A DNA stretch of 64,000 bases from Sialis fuliginosa (lineage: Eukaryota > Arthropoda > Insecta > Megaloptera > Sialidae). Numbering within the stretch: position 1 is the stretch's first letter; each line of letters starts with the position of its first letter. Of this stretch, positions 23,682 through 34,827 are shown one piece after another. The notes below the pieces were generated by a model, which saw only the letters and a program-made list of their open reading frames with translations, had not been told where the DNA came from and did not search any database. Where the stretch lies: NCBI GenBank assembly GCA_961205875.1, contig OY540810.1, positions 19,158,001 through 19,222,000 on the forward strand, in the 5' to 3' direction. Made by a program: the position numbers and the translations under genes.

Positions 23682-24038
23682 CAGTCGCCTGCAGAACTCG
23701 TCTGGCACAATCGCTTACAACAACATCGGTTATCTTTTTCTAAAGTTTAATATATTTAAATACTAAAATTCGGAATATCAAATATTTATTGGCACAAAAT
23801 TTACGTATACAATTTTCAATAGATTACATAATAATTTAATTGCACAAATATATATGAGTACCACCTATTATAAACGAAGAGTAGTTTTTTATCTAGCAAA
23901 TGAATTTTAAAACATCTGTCTTTATTTGATACATGGAGAAATGATTTAAATATTATAATAATCAAATGGGAGGAGCCTACTATGTTTGTGATAAACGAAA
24001 ATGAATACAAACTGCAGGACCATTAATGCAGGCGACTG
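23682..24038. mobile_element. TA-flanked MITE, 357 bp
   Basis: The ends CAGTCGCCTGCA and TGCAGGCGACTG are perfect inverses, with TA outside both (23680-23681, 24039-24040). CA-starting ends and a TA target fit a mariner-type source. The 64-codon minus frame inside it is not a gene. Confidence 0.85.
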
Positions 24039-24040
24039 TA

Positions 24041-24941
24041 CATTATACATATATTTTATTTGCAATGAACATAAAACCAAGTATACATGAAATTTGAAGA
24101 AAACAGTGAAGTTGTTGATAACATCGTGTATTTGTTTGTTGTATGTATGTTCGTTCTACGCAGTAATATTGAACAAGTGACTGACACATACCTATATATA
24201 AATGTGAGATCAAATAAACATTTATCTTAGAAAAAGCGAGCAAGAGTAGGTTCATTTGGTCAGCTGTGTTATTATCCACAGATGATGGGCGGGTGTCAAT
24301 GCCTCGCTCCGTGGATTACTCATAGCCAAATTAGTCTCTTTGTAAGTACGCGCTTGTCGAACAGAGCTGTATTTTAAAACAATATAAAATCTAATGTACG
24401 CAGTTTGTTTACATGAACATTTCTAATGTAGATATGAAAAACATAGTTTACAGGCGTGCACGCGTACTGTTTTTACAAGATTTTACTAACCAACTGACTA
24501 ACTTAAAAAAGGTAATTTTTCCTTTATGGACTCTTAGACATTTTTTTCTATTTCCAAATATTACATTAAATGTAAAATGAATGCCTTTAGCTTTTATTTT
24601 TAGTCATATGAATTCTGGAATACTCAGTAATAACTGAAAGAACACCGTAAAAGTTTAAAATTTTATTTTTTACTTTTTAGTGCATATTACTGCATATTTA
24701 TTAAATAAAGCTTAGTTTTTTAAATTGATTTTTCTTAAACAAGGAAAGATATTAGGACTCATAACACCATTACCTAGCATTGTTACCACGTTGCACCGCA
24801 AAAAAATCGCTCCACATTAATAAATGTTTTATATTACGTTTAAAAGTATTTAACATAAGTGAAAAATCATTAATAGAGAAATGTCTAATTGCAATCATCA
24901 TTTCTCTTACAGAACAAATTCAATTGTAATTTAAAGTATAT
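24041..24941. other. No recognised gene; patch of even composition at 24245-24370
   Basis: About 24245-24370 is less AT-rich and has several CpGs, but neither strand gives a recognisable protein. The rest is AT-rich. Confidence 0.45.
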
Positions 24942-25015
24942 TTGAAATAACACTTGTTTATAAATCGTAATGACTACGGAAACCTATCATGTGCACTTGG
25001 CCGTTTTATTATTAT
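24942..25015 (+). mobile_element. Family Y, 3'-end fragment
   Basis: The text matches the last 90 bp of copy 1 (TTTATAAATCGTAATGACTA, CGGAAACCTATCATG, ACTTGGCCGTTTTA). It lacks exactly the 13 nt that would form the loop side of the terminal hairpin, leaving GTGCACTTGG. Confidence 0.75.
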
Positions 25016-25436
25016 TTAACATATTACATACATATGTATATGTATGTCGGCTGGGTCTTCTCTTCCGAACGCTCTTCGTGTTTTGTTCTGTGTATTTGTG
25101 TGTGTTGTTTTGTTTTCCATTTTTGGGAGGTTCACGGAGACACAAGATGGATATAGGATATTGCTGATAGACCGATCATCGCAGGATAAGACTTACTGGG
25201 TGGCCAAGATTGAGACATGCTTAAGGTTTATTTGTGCAATAATTTGAGTCTATAGGTACTATTCTCATCGCGTCGTTTTATAGATTGTAAAAATAAATTA
25301 TATTAATTTGATAGTTTTTAAAAAAAAATTCAGTCTATCTTGATACGAAACTATTGAATTAGTTAATTGATAATTGAATTAAATTAATTGTATAAAAATA
25401 ATAAAAAAAAAAACTCAGTGGTGATGTTGATGTACC
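25016..25436. other. No recognised gene; unassigned frame at 25044-25247
   Basis: A 67-codon plus-strand frame has a hydrophobic start and then FTETQDGYRILLIDRSSQDK. It does not match a family I know, and there is no support beyond being open. Microsatellite-like ACATACATATGTATATGTAT lies at about 25025-25045. Confidence 0.35.
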
Positions 25437-26025
25437 TAATAGAGTAATCCGGAAATTTTTGATATACATATCGTTTATCTTATTTAATTGCAAAGATTAG
25501 GCTGAAAAAATAATAATAGCATTGAATAAATTGTTTAATTTTAAATTATTCAATATTAAAAATCTTAAAAATCAGCTCGCATTAAAACGCAACTTAATTG
25601 ATTAAAGGGTTTGTGACGTCACAAATCGTATTCTGTCAATTATATAGAATAATTTTACTTTAAATTTTTTCATTAGTTTCTTTCTAGCACAGTTATAAAT
25701 CTTTTTCCAGGAGTTTTATAAGTTCAATTATTACAACAAGGTCCGAAACAATATGTATAACTTATTATTTTTCATGCGTTTTACATGTTTATCGTTGACA
25801 CTTGTATGTATATTTAAGCATTGACTGACATTTCAATTCTGGATTATGACGTCACGCCACATGGCGCGCAATTGGGAGCGTTTGAAAAGTACCTTTTTTA
25901 AATTTGATATTTTGGGGTCGGGATAAACTTTTGAAGTATGAAAAAATGTTCTACAATATTTTTTTATCTCTAGAGTACATTAAACAGGTTTTTAGGGGTT
26001 TTCATTTTACCGCATTACTCTATTA
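25437..26025. mobile_element. Probable MITE, 589 bp
   Basis: TAATAGAGTAATCCGG on the left is matched by the inverse of the right end, TAATAGAGTAATGCGG; over 22 bases 17 agree. The exact target duplication is unclear because the TAA at the end is shared. The interior holds TGACGTCACGCCACATGG at about 25845. No coding. Confidence 0.6.
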
Positions 26026-26188
26026 AACATGTTATATTTAAAAATTGAACTATGCCGAGTATGCGCGCTATTAAGAAAAAACATAAATGTGTTAAAAAAA
26101 GTAAATCAAAGATAGTTATGATATTAATGTAACTTAACCAATAATTATGTTGAATAATTAGGTTAGGTATGTATTAAGAAAAATTCAG

Positions 26189-26226
26189 AAATTATAATTT
26201 CTAATACGTATTAGAAATTATAATTT
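26189..26226. repeat. Perfect 38-bp palindrome
   Basis: AAATTATAATTTCTAATAC is followed directly by its exact inverse, with no spacer. It is an isolated structure in AT-rich DNA. Confidence 0.85.
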
Positions 26227-26239
26227 TTTTTATAAACGT

Positions 26240-26337
26240 CGTGGTAGGGGTGTGATGTCTACGTTTTAAGAGCAGACAATCGCACGAACATTATTCAATT
26301 TTGAAATACACGTGGGCGAAGCCGTAAGAAATTCTAG
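26240..26337 (+). mobile_element. Possible Helitron-like 3' end
   Basis: The text ends ACGTGGGCGAAGCCG, then TTCTAG|T, resembling the C-G-rich, CTAG-terminated ends of small lepidopteran Helitrons. The 5' end was not found and the hairpin is weak. Confidence 0.35.
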
Positions 26338-27320
26338 TTAATAATAAAAGTTTGTTGTGATATTATTGTCTAACTCTAAATCATATTTTGGCTACTGAAA
26401 TTGTAGTCATATCAGAACCATTTATAGTAGATGCCAAAAACAACAAATTTATACTTACTACTACTCTGAATATCATTATTATATTTTGTCTTTTATTATA
26501 ATCACAGGGACACTGATGAGCAAAAAGGTCATTCGTCTATCAGTCGTAACAAGAATTTAAAAACATGGCGACCTTAATCAAGGATCAGATAACGATGTTG
26601 AGATCTTCTAGCAGTTTATCACATTAATTTAAAATAAATATTTTAAAAATAACATTTACACAATCGTCATATTTTTGGATCATAAAATAAATGAAAAATA
26701 TGATTATCAAACTGTGACGGATCTGATAGTTTCATCTTGACCAGATGGCGTATATATATATAGCGTGTGCGTATCCCTTGACATTGCGAAATTCAATTGG
26801 CCCTAATTGCCTACTTCAGATGCTTTCATGTAAGTGTATTTTAAACGGTTCGTTTGTGGGAAACACTTTTTACCTACGGTGTTGAGATGGCAATGAAGGA
26901 ATTTATTATATACCTATAGTTAATTGTTTTTAAATTAATTTAGGTGTGTCATACATATGTATAATGTACTTACATATGTAACATATGCAACTGTATATTA
27001 GAATTAAATATTAAACACAATACTGATTCTATGTATGTATGTATATTAACGTGGGATTTAAATCCATAATTGTTAACTTTATAATATTTATATTAAACGT
27101 AATATGCATTAGTATTGGGGATATATTTGTAACTGACTAATTTATTTATATTATATTTTAATGTAAAGTATTTATCAATTTTAATACTCCTAATTAATAA
27201 TTATAAATGCAACTATTATGAATTACAATTATTATTAACATACGTAATTGCAACATAGGGCAGGGTACAATTTGTTAGTTCATATCAGAAAAATTCATGA
27301 CGGGTAATGCTAAAATTCAA
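26338..27320. other. AT-rich DNA, nothing recognised
   Basis: No gene was seen. A short (TA)n tract lies at about 26751-26763, and TATG repeats near 26955 and 27030. Confidence 0.5.
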
Positions 27321-27328
27321 CACATGTG

Positions 27329-29457
27329 CAGGCGCGTATACAGGGGGAGGGTCAAAGGGTCATGACCCCCCCCCCAAGAATTAAAAAAATACACTAGATA
27401 TTATGAAGAAATCCGAAAGTTATTTAAATTAGACAAATGAGTTCAAATCACTATGTATTAATAAATTTTCAACTACAAAATCATTTGAATAAAAAAATTG
27501 TATTTTGATAATTAGCTCCTTGACACGTAGAATTGAAGATTGACATACTATTTTTAATATATCTAATTAGTAATTATTTTATATGAGTTATAAGAAATTG
27601 ATTTGACTTCATTTCTAGTTGCCATATTGTGCATTTCTCTCTACTACCGTTTATTGCAAAATTCGAATTTGTAAAATAAAATAAACAAGTAAAGAATTTG
27701 CAGTCAAGAAAATATTTGTTAACTAATATCTCGAAAAACAACAGCCTGAGATAAATTTTGATTTATAGCTTATTAATCAGCGAATTTTCGGTATAGTCCA
27801 GGAACATTAGATTTTCACTGGGGAAAAATAAATAAGCTGAATTTTTGTATACACCTTCATTTTGTCTTTATAAATAAGGTACCAAAAGTCCCCAACAATC
27901 CATTGCGAGCATACTTTTTTACAGCCCACAAAAGGTGCTAACAATTAGTTTTAAGTAAGTATCTCTGTATCTATTGGTTCTATGACTAAAATAGTTATTA
28001 TCAAATATAAAGTTTAGAAAATTACCTACAATAAATATCTTACAACTTTTTTCGTACAAGTAATCGTTTTCGCTTATTAAGAGGGTATTCTAGTCTAAAA
28101 ATGTGAAAATATCAAAACATTTTTTTTGCATTTTATCAATAAACAGGGTTTCAAAAATATATGTTCAAAACCCTATACCTCAATTCCAAAAACTGACGGA
28201 GTTACAGCGATTTGAAGATGATGCGTAGCATTAAATAGCCAGCTATGTATAAACTTTGAACGCGTTTTTCTCGAAACTGAATACTGAAAATGGCTGCCAT
28301 AATATCACAAGATCTACTGAACTGATTGACTTCAAATTTTCTGTGTACATACCTTCAGTACACATGTTATTATCACCGTTAGCAGAATTGAGTCAAAAAC
28401 ATTTATTTTTATTATATAGACAGCGAAAGATTAAAAACATAAAAAAATAGAAAATAATAGTCACTTTTCAAAATGCCGCCATTTTTTTATTTTAATTATT
28501 TTTTTATTTTTTTTGCAACCCGCTATAGCCCAACTTATATATATAAAGAAAATTATTGGTTTTGTTGGCCACTGATATAATTACGATAAAAATTACCTAC
28601 ATACAATTATTCATTTTTATTTTTTTTATGTTTTTAATCTTTCGCTATCTATACGATACAAAAAAAATGTTTTTGACTCAATTCTGCTAACGGTGGTAAT
28701 AACATGTGTACTGAAGGTACACAGAAAATTTTGAGTCAATTGGTTCAGTAGATCTTGTGATATTATGGCAGCCATTTTCAGATTTCAGTTTTGAGAAAAA
28801 CGCGTTCAATGTTTATACATAGCTGGCTATTTAATGCTACGCATCATCTTCAAATTGCTGTAACTCCGTCAGTTTTTGGAATTGAGGTATAGGGTATTGA
28901 ACATATATTTTTGAAACCCTGTTTATTGATAAAATGCGAAAAAATTGTTTTGATATTTTCACATTTTTAGACTAGAATACCCTCTTAATAAGCGAAAACG
29001 ATTACTTGTACGAAAAAAGTTGTAAGATCTTTATTGTAGGTAATTTTCTAAACTTTATATTTGATAATAACTATTTTAGTCATAGAACCAATAGATACAG
29101 AGATATTTACTTAAAACTAATTGTTAGCACCTTTTGTGGGCTGTAAAAAAGTATGCTCGCATGGGATTGTTGGGGACTTTTGGTACCTTATTTATAAACA
29201 CAAAATGAAGGGGTATACAAAAAATTCAGCTTATTGCGAATTTTTCCCCAGACACAGTTATTTTTCGTCTAAATGTACTGGACTAGTATACTGTGTTGGA
29301 TTTTTTTTTTACAAAATCTAAACAATAAAAAATACTTTAAGATTTATTATACGTTTATTTCAAATATATGTATATGCTGCTATTTGAAAGTTAAATTTAT
29401 AATTTTTTTTTCTGTATGACCCCCTCCGAGTAGTGAAACTGTATACGCGCATGACTG
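27329..29457. mobile_element. hAT-type foldback element, 2.13 kb
   Basis: It has CAGGCGCGTATACAG on the left and an inverse GTATACGCGCATGACTG on the right. The flanking 8-mers CACATGTG and CATATGTG agree at 7 of 8. A poly-C/G block follows each end. Inside, inverted arms of about 660 bp (27793-28449 and 28618-29290) flank a 168-bp spacer. They match closely, including GAACGCGTTTTTCTCGAAAC / GTTTTGAGAAAAACGCGTTC. The outer left segment (27380-27790) has no counterpart on the right. No transposase frame was found. Confidence 0.82.
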
Positions 29458-29465
29458 CATATGTG

Positions 29466-31021
29466 TAATGTGTAGTATATGTATGTATGTATTTTATAAG
29501 AACACAGCCATAAGCTGAATTCACTATTATCTAATAAGTGTTAATAACTAGCTCTATTATTAGTACTATATTTGATATGTCTAACATGTGTTTGCTTACT
29601 CAGATTAATTTTGGTGGTTTACTGATTGTGCTTATTGTTAGATGGTATTGTTTCAAATTATGCTGACTATCTAATGCTATTTTTGTTTTTAAGTATTGTG
29701 TAATATTAATATACAATATATAGCTACTAATATTCGTTAATCATAACTTATAATTGTATTACCATAAAATTTCTATAAAAGTATAAATTATAATAAGTAT
29801 TTATACATACAGGCGTATCCAGGATGTTGTATTCCGTAAACGCGCGTCGTCTGCTTGTATAAAAGTCGTCGTGTGTTGAGGCCCTAACATAAAAAATATT
29901 ATATTTATATATTATCTCATTGTCAGTACCTATATGATTTTTTTTTAATTTTAAAACCTTTACTATTAAAGACTATAGCCGGGTAAGCATGTAAAATCGA
30001 CCTTTGCATAGATTTGGCTGATTTTTTTGGAAGTCACATTATATGTTACCTTAAATCTGACCGAGTACAACGTAGTATTTTTTTATTTTTTTCTGATTTA
30101 CTATGTACAGAGAATCATCATAATATTACCTATGAAAAATCATTAGTACCTTTATAATATACCACAAGCGACATAAAATTTGATTGACAGATTATCAACA
30201 AATTAAATTCCGTTCTGGATACAATATTAAGCACCCTGTTGTGTGTAATTTATAAAAACTTAGATCACGATTCTTTCTAAGAAAATGTTCGTAATAATAA
30301 CAGGAGACCAAATATTAGCATATATCTAAAATAACATATATAACCGTAGTTAAACTGTAAAGTACAGTTAACCTCTGTACTAGGAGCCAACAATATATTT
30401 TACAATTGCGTCATGTTGTCTATGGACCAACAAGACAGCTCAAAATTCATAGACAATAACACAATTAACACTGTGTGTGGGAAGATTTTGCTTTTGTTTT
30501 AATATGGGAATTTAGTTTCTTACCCAAGTCATAATCTTAAGTTTTCACGAAGATCCTTGTTCAATTGTTGAATGGAAATATAAATAAGTATTAGGTTATT
30601 ATTAAAGCGTTTTGTTTCTCGAATTCACAATCCTAAAATGATTTACTAATTATAAATCTTCGACCTTGGCGAGTCACCGCTCGCGCCGCTATCTTGGGAA
30701 AAGAGCTGACAAAAACGGGTTTTTCGTAATATCTCTTCTCCGACAACCCTACGACCAAGATGGGTATTATCAATATTATAGAAGAGACAATTTCAAACAA
30801 CTTTTGAAGTTTTCCAACTTTCCAATTTATTTCACGGCGTTTAATTGGCGTTACTATTTTACAAATTCATTAATTTTAAAGGATATTTATAGTTTTAACA
30901 TTTAAATTGAATGCTCATTATGTCAGTGCCTGTAAACTATGAATGATTAGTTAATTTTAAAAGTTGTAACGGTTTGAAGGCAAAAAATAAAGACATTTTT
31001 AAATCACATTTTGTGACAATA
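29466..31021. other. No gene; CpG-rich islet at 30660-30750
   Basis: Most is AT-rich and unassigned. Around 30660-30750 the base composition shifts, with about ten CpGs in 90 bp (for example GCGAGTCACCGCTCGCGCC). The 79-codon frame starting in it has no family match. Confidence 0.4.
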
Positions 31022-31343
31022 ATGTCCGGTATTATAAAGGAGCTAACAAATTTGCTAGCTAGCAAGCACTTTCAAAGGGGTATTATATCTGTACTAGTAT
31101 CTATGGATTAGCTATGGAATTTAGAGCAGCGGTACTTCAACTTATTGTAACACAGTTGGCGACTCTGACCGTACAAAATAATTTTCATAATATGGCCCTT
31201 GTTTTAATACCGTTGGTGTTTATATACCACGCGTGCGCGAAAATTGTCAAACACTTCATGAAACTTAAGGGAACTGTCAGATAGATTAGAAACCTCATTT
31301 GAAAGTGCTTACTAGCTAGCAGATTATGCTAACTCCTTTATAA
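31022..31343. mobile_element. MITE with about 55-bp inverted repeats
   Basis: The left TGTCCGGTATTATAAAGGAG and the inverse of the right end, TGCTCGGAATTATAAAGGAG, agree at 17 of 20. The match continues inward through GCTAGCTAGCA and GCACTTTCAAA. A fragment of the same family is at 16208. The centre has CAGCGGTACTTCAACTTATT, like the left end of the hAT MITE at 1119, but no right end. No clean target duplication. Confidence 0.7.
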
Positions 31344-31878
31344 TTCCGAGCATAAGTTTTAACGTTATTGAATTTAAAAAAATCCAATAAGAAATTCATG
31401 TGTCATTACAATGTAAGCGTGCTATTATATTCAGATTTAAAATTTCGGGATAAACATTTTAAATATAAAACATAAAAGTTAATTATAAATAAGATATTTT
31501 GGTTGTTTGCCTATTTCTTGTATAAAACAGGATTATGTGTTTTTCTGACATCAAATAAAAATCGTGTGCTGTAGGACGATATGCGCAAGCTATAGTTAAA
31601 AACTATATTGTTCAACATGTTTATACATTGTTTACAATTATTTATAAAAATAATATGGATACAGACATATAATTATTTATACGACGACATATAAAAATAT
31701 CATACAGTTTAAACATCAATCTTGTATTTTATCTTTCCGTACCTACTTGGACCCAAATATGGAAACGTTCACTTCCCAAGGATAAAACAAACATGTAAAT
31801 TCAACATACGGTGTATAAATGCGTATATTCATACACAGGGCGTGATTATGCAAAAAATACTATATTTTTGTATTAAAT
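31344..31878. other. AT-rich DNA, nothing recognised
   Basis: No gene was seen. Confidence 0.5.
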
Positions 31879-32010
31879 GTTGTCGTCGCGATGGCCTCGT
31901 CTGTGGACGGTTCAATGTTATCGGGCCAATGCTGTCGACGCGAGTCGTCCTGAGAGGTCACTCGCGCTGCTCTACATCACTACCGCGTTCACGACTGATG
32001 CGTAACGTAC
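31879..32010. other. CpG-rich islet, possible unrecognised exon or promoter
   Basis: About 130 bp carry roughly 18 CpGs (GTCGTCGCGATGG, GTCGACGCGAGTCGTCC, ACCGCGTTCACGACTG) in a region otherwise below 30% GC. A 101-codon plus frame crosses it, but only its last 45 codons lie in the islet, and they match no family I know. It is outside all identified elements. It could be a first exon or promoter of a host gene, or an unknown element. Confidence 0.3.
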
Positions 32011-32103
32011 AAACACGATACATATAACAACAGTTACTTTTAATCGGAACTTCCTTGTTTTATCGGTATGTTTGTATTGTAGTATCAAGGAAAGTAGGAA
32101 GAA

Positions 32104-32914
32104 ACATCTGCCAAGTAAATGCACAGTGCTTCCTCGTGCTAAATTCACTAAAACCGATAGTGTTCAGATAAATTGCCTGGCATTGGTTAACCATTTAATT
32201 TTTATACAAATTTTACTAAAAAATCTTTGTTCGAAATTTTTCTTAAAACGCACCTGAATATTTTTTCATATATTTTTAATTTTTTGACAATTTCAATCGA
32301 AATCTAAATTTATGCAAATGTCAAAATCACATTTAAAACGTCAAAGTGACATTTAAAACGTCAAAATGACATTTAAAACGTCAAATGACATTTAATATAT
32401 CCAATCAAATATCAATTTAGAAAAACAAAACACGAATTTTTAAAATAAATTGAGATAAATCTTTGTAAGGGAATATTTTACAGCAATCGTAGTAGACCCA
32501 TATTATAGGAAATTTAATGCTCTACAAAAAATATTCTATAAAATTTTCTCGTAACATGTGTCGTTCTTGAGATATCTTGAAAAAAGAAATATTTTGGGGT
32601 GTCACCCCTCCCTCTTACACACGATTTTGATGATTTTGAAATAGGACCGTCCTCAAATCAAACCCAACCATCCGACCAAGTTTCAATAATATCGGTTCAG
32701 TGGTTCATGAGTTATGCGTGTGACAAGGATTCAGGGGACAGACGGACGGACGGACGGACACACGGACAGACAGACAGACACGGAACGAAAAGTGTTTGTC
32801 TTGACGTGAAACGGATAAATCAATTTAAAATTTTGAAATTGGAGAACTTTTTTTTTGTCTTAATCTGAAACGATCACATAGCTTCTCGTATCTTCGATAT
32901 TGCGAGGAAGCAAA
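32104..32914 (+). mobile_element. Retroposon-like repeat R, copy A
   Basis: It is nearly identical along its length to 49825-50660. It runs from ACATCTGCCAAGTAAATGC to GCGAGGAAGCAAA. It includes a 20-bp tandem block ACATTTAAAACGTCAAAGTG (about 32325-32393, 3-4 copies) and an (ACGG)n tract at about 32737-32790. There are no terminal inverted repeats. The frame MSPLPLTHDFDDF occurs in both copies only because the repeat is shared. Confidence 0.85.
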
Positions 32915-33414
32915 AGCAAACAGAAGCGTACAAACTGGTTGGTATTGGGGTAGTTCATAAGAACCTACCGAGAAAGTGGGATGAGATCGGACTGTCAGTT
33001 ATTAAAAACGGCAAAAAAGTTTTATTTATTTATATTGCAAAGAAAAGTCAATCCACAATTTTATATAGTCTACATCTGTTATTTTTGGGTCGATTCATTT
33101 TAATTTTATAAATTTAGTTTTAGCTTGCCAGGCCATAGGCTACCGGAAAATTTTTGGGTATGAGCCATTCACGATAGATTAAAGGAGCCTAATTGAAACC
33201 CATTTTGAAAAAAATAAATAAATAGAAAACATAAAATAAAAGTAAATAAAACATGACTGAATTTAAGATTATATATGTATTTATTTAACAAAAATATTAC
33301 AAAAAGATCTTATATTTGATTAAAATTTCGAATTATTAAAAAAAAAAAACAAGTAAAAACGGCAAAATCACCTTTTTTTTTTAAAATATGAGACCTATAA
33401 CTACTATCTTGTTT
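32915..33414. other. AT-rich DNA flanking the pogo-like relic
   Basis: No coding was seen. It may include the 3' flank of the element that contributed the zinc-finger fragment. Confidence 0.4.
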
Positions 33415-33575
33415 TCATCGTTTTTTGCACGATGGAGAAATGAAATTTGCCTCATCTAATCCGCAATCTTCAAAGGCCCAGCGATAACACTTGGTGCACT
33501 GGATCCATTGCTCGCCATGCTTGTCTATCGAATAGTAACAACCACAAAATAGAAATTGAGCAATAGCGTTACTGT
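33415..33575 (-). pseudogene. Pogo-like (DDE_1) transposase C-terminal finger
   Basis: The minus strand reads FLFCGCYYSIDKHGEQWIQC, then TKCYRWAFEDC, ISPSCKKR and a stop. The arrangement C-x2-C, GE-WIQC-x2-C-x2-WA-x3-C, C is the PHD-like finger at the C-terminus of many insect pogo/Tigger-type transposases. The expected WAH histidine is F here. It opens after a TTTTTAACATACAG tract that would serve as a splice acceptor. No catalytic domain was seen beside it, so this is a relic. Confidence 0.6.
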
Positions 33576-33590
33576 ATGTTAAAAATAATT

Positions 33591-33623
33591 GCCTTAATAT
33601 GAGACATTATCTCATATTAAGGC
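33591..33623. repeat. 33-bp hairpin
   Basis: GCCTTAATATGAGA and TCTCATATTAAGGC are perfect inverses around a 5-nt loop. It sits just outside the pogo-like finger fragment. Confidence 0.8.
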
Positions 33624-34827
33624 ACTCAAAGTGTCTCATATTTGTCATCATATTTGGCACGGAATAGTGGAACATGATAAATTTTTTTGAGTTTTGTTAT
33701 TAAAAAACTAGAAAGTATCAGCTGTGAACATGAAGAAAAAAAAATCGCAGCAACTTGCAATTTTGGGTAACTTTTTGGGATACTATTAACTAAATAAAAA
33801 CACTTTTACATTTAAGATTTTGCCATTTTTCACAAAATGGCGGCCAGATAACTAAAAAATGAGAAAATACCGTTTTTCTACATGTTTTAAAAACGAAAAT
33901 CATGGGTGGAATAACTTTTTTTTACAAAATCATATGCAATTATTTTATAGAGAATACTTTCAGCTTTCTAATGATATCAAGCCGATTCTTGTGCGATCAT
34001 TATTTCAGGATATACAGGAGTTTAAAGTCAAATATGTTATTTTTACTACGATAAAAAACGCATTTTCAAGAGAAAAGAACAAGCTTTCGAACGCTTGTAT
34101 TGAATTTCTTGTAAACAAACATTTGCAAAAATTTTATACTTCTTATGTTTATAAAAAATTAAGTGATAATTTTTCAAACTCTTTTAACCCTTGGCACAGA
34201 GCGGCAGGGAATGATAAAAATTGTTGAGCTTTTGATTAAAAAACTAGAAAGTACAAGCTTACGAACGAACTTTGGATCATGCAAATCCAATCATTTTTCG
34301 CTGAGATATAACTGTTTGAAAATTCGTAAAAAAATTGTTTTTTAAAAATTATCCTTTAATTTTTTTTGATGAGTTTATTACCAACGTGATTTAAATCAAT
34401 ATTTAGGCTCTCAATAAAAAATGTACAGAATATGCGTTGTAAAAACATAATGAAGAAAATTAAAAATCCCTTTAATTAAATGTATTATGCTTGGTTCTCT
34501 TGATAATAAGTATGGCCTTTCTAAGATTTTTGCGGAATCGAGGCAAACTTGAATATTATCCGAGTAAACTACTTCTAATCAGAAGATCAGTATTTATGAA
34601 TCTTTATGATTGTATTGCAGTATCAAGGAAAGTAGGCAGGGAAATAGAGATATAACTTATTTATTTATTTTTTTGTAAAACCAAGGCACCCTTCAAACAT
34701 AGCTATAGTATAATTACGTTTAATATCAAGGAATGGCATAAGTTACGTAAGCAACAACCGTATTAAGAAGCTTTGTAAGTCCAAGACAGACTTTTTGTAA
34801 CTGTATTTGGTTTAGAAAACCTAATTA
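33624..34827. other. Unclassified repeat-like AT-rich DNA
   Basis: The phrase TTAAAAAACTAGAAAGTA occurs at about 33703 and 34229, and AGTATCAAGGAAAGTAGG at 34619 also occurs at about 32082, so this is repeat debris. The 122-codon plus frame at 33859-34227 is AT-driven with no domain. Confidence 0.45.

Noticed and set aside
25044-25247. 67-codon plus-strand frame with hydrophobic start
   Set aside because: Open, but without a recognised family, and the hydrophobic part is a run of T-rich codons.
26510-26560. Hammerhead candidate at ACTGATGAGCAAAAAGGTC (+)
   Set aside because: CTGATGAG is present but no GAAA box or stem II follows at a usable distance.
33859-34227. 122-codon plus-strand frame
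   Set aside because: Rich in F, K, N, I and Y as expected from AT-rich DNA. No domain was recognised, and repeated phrases flank it.
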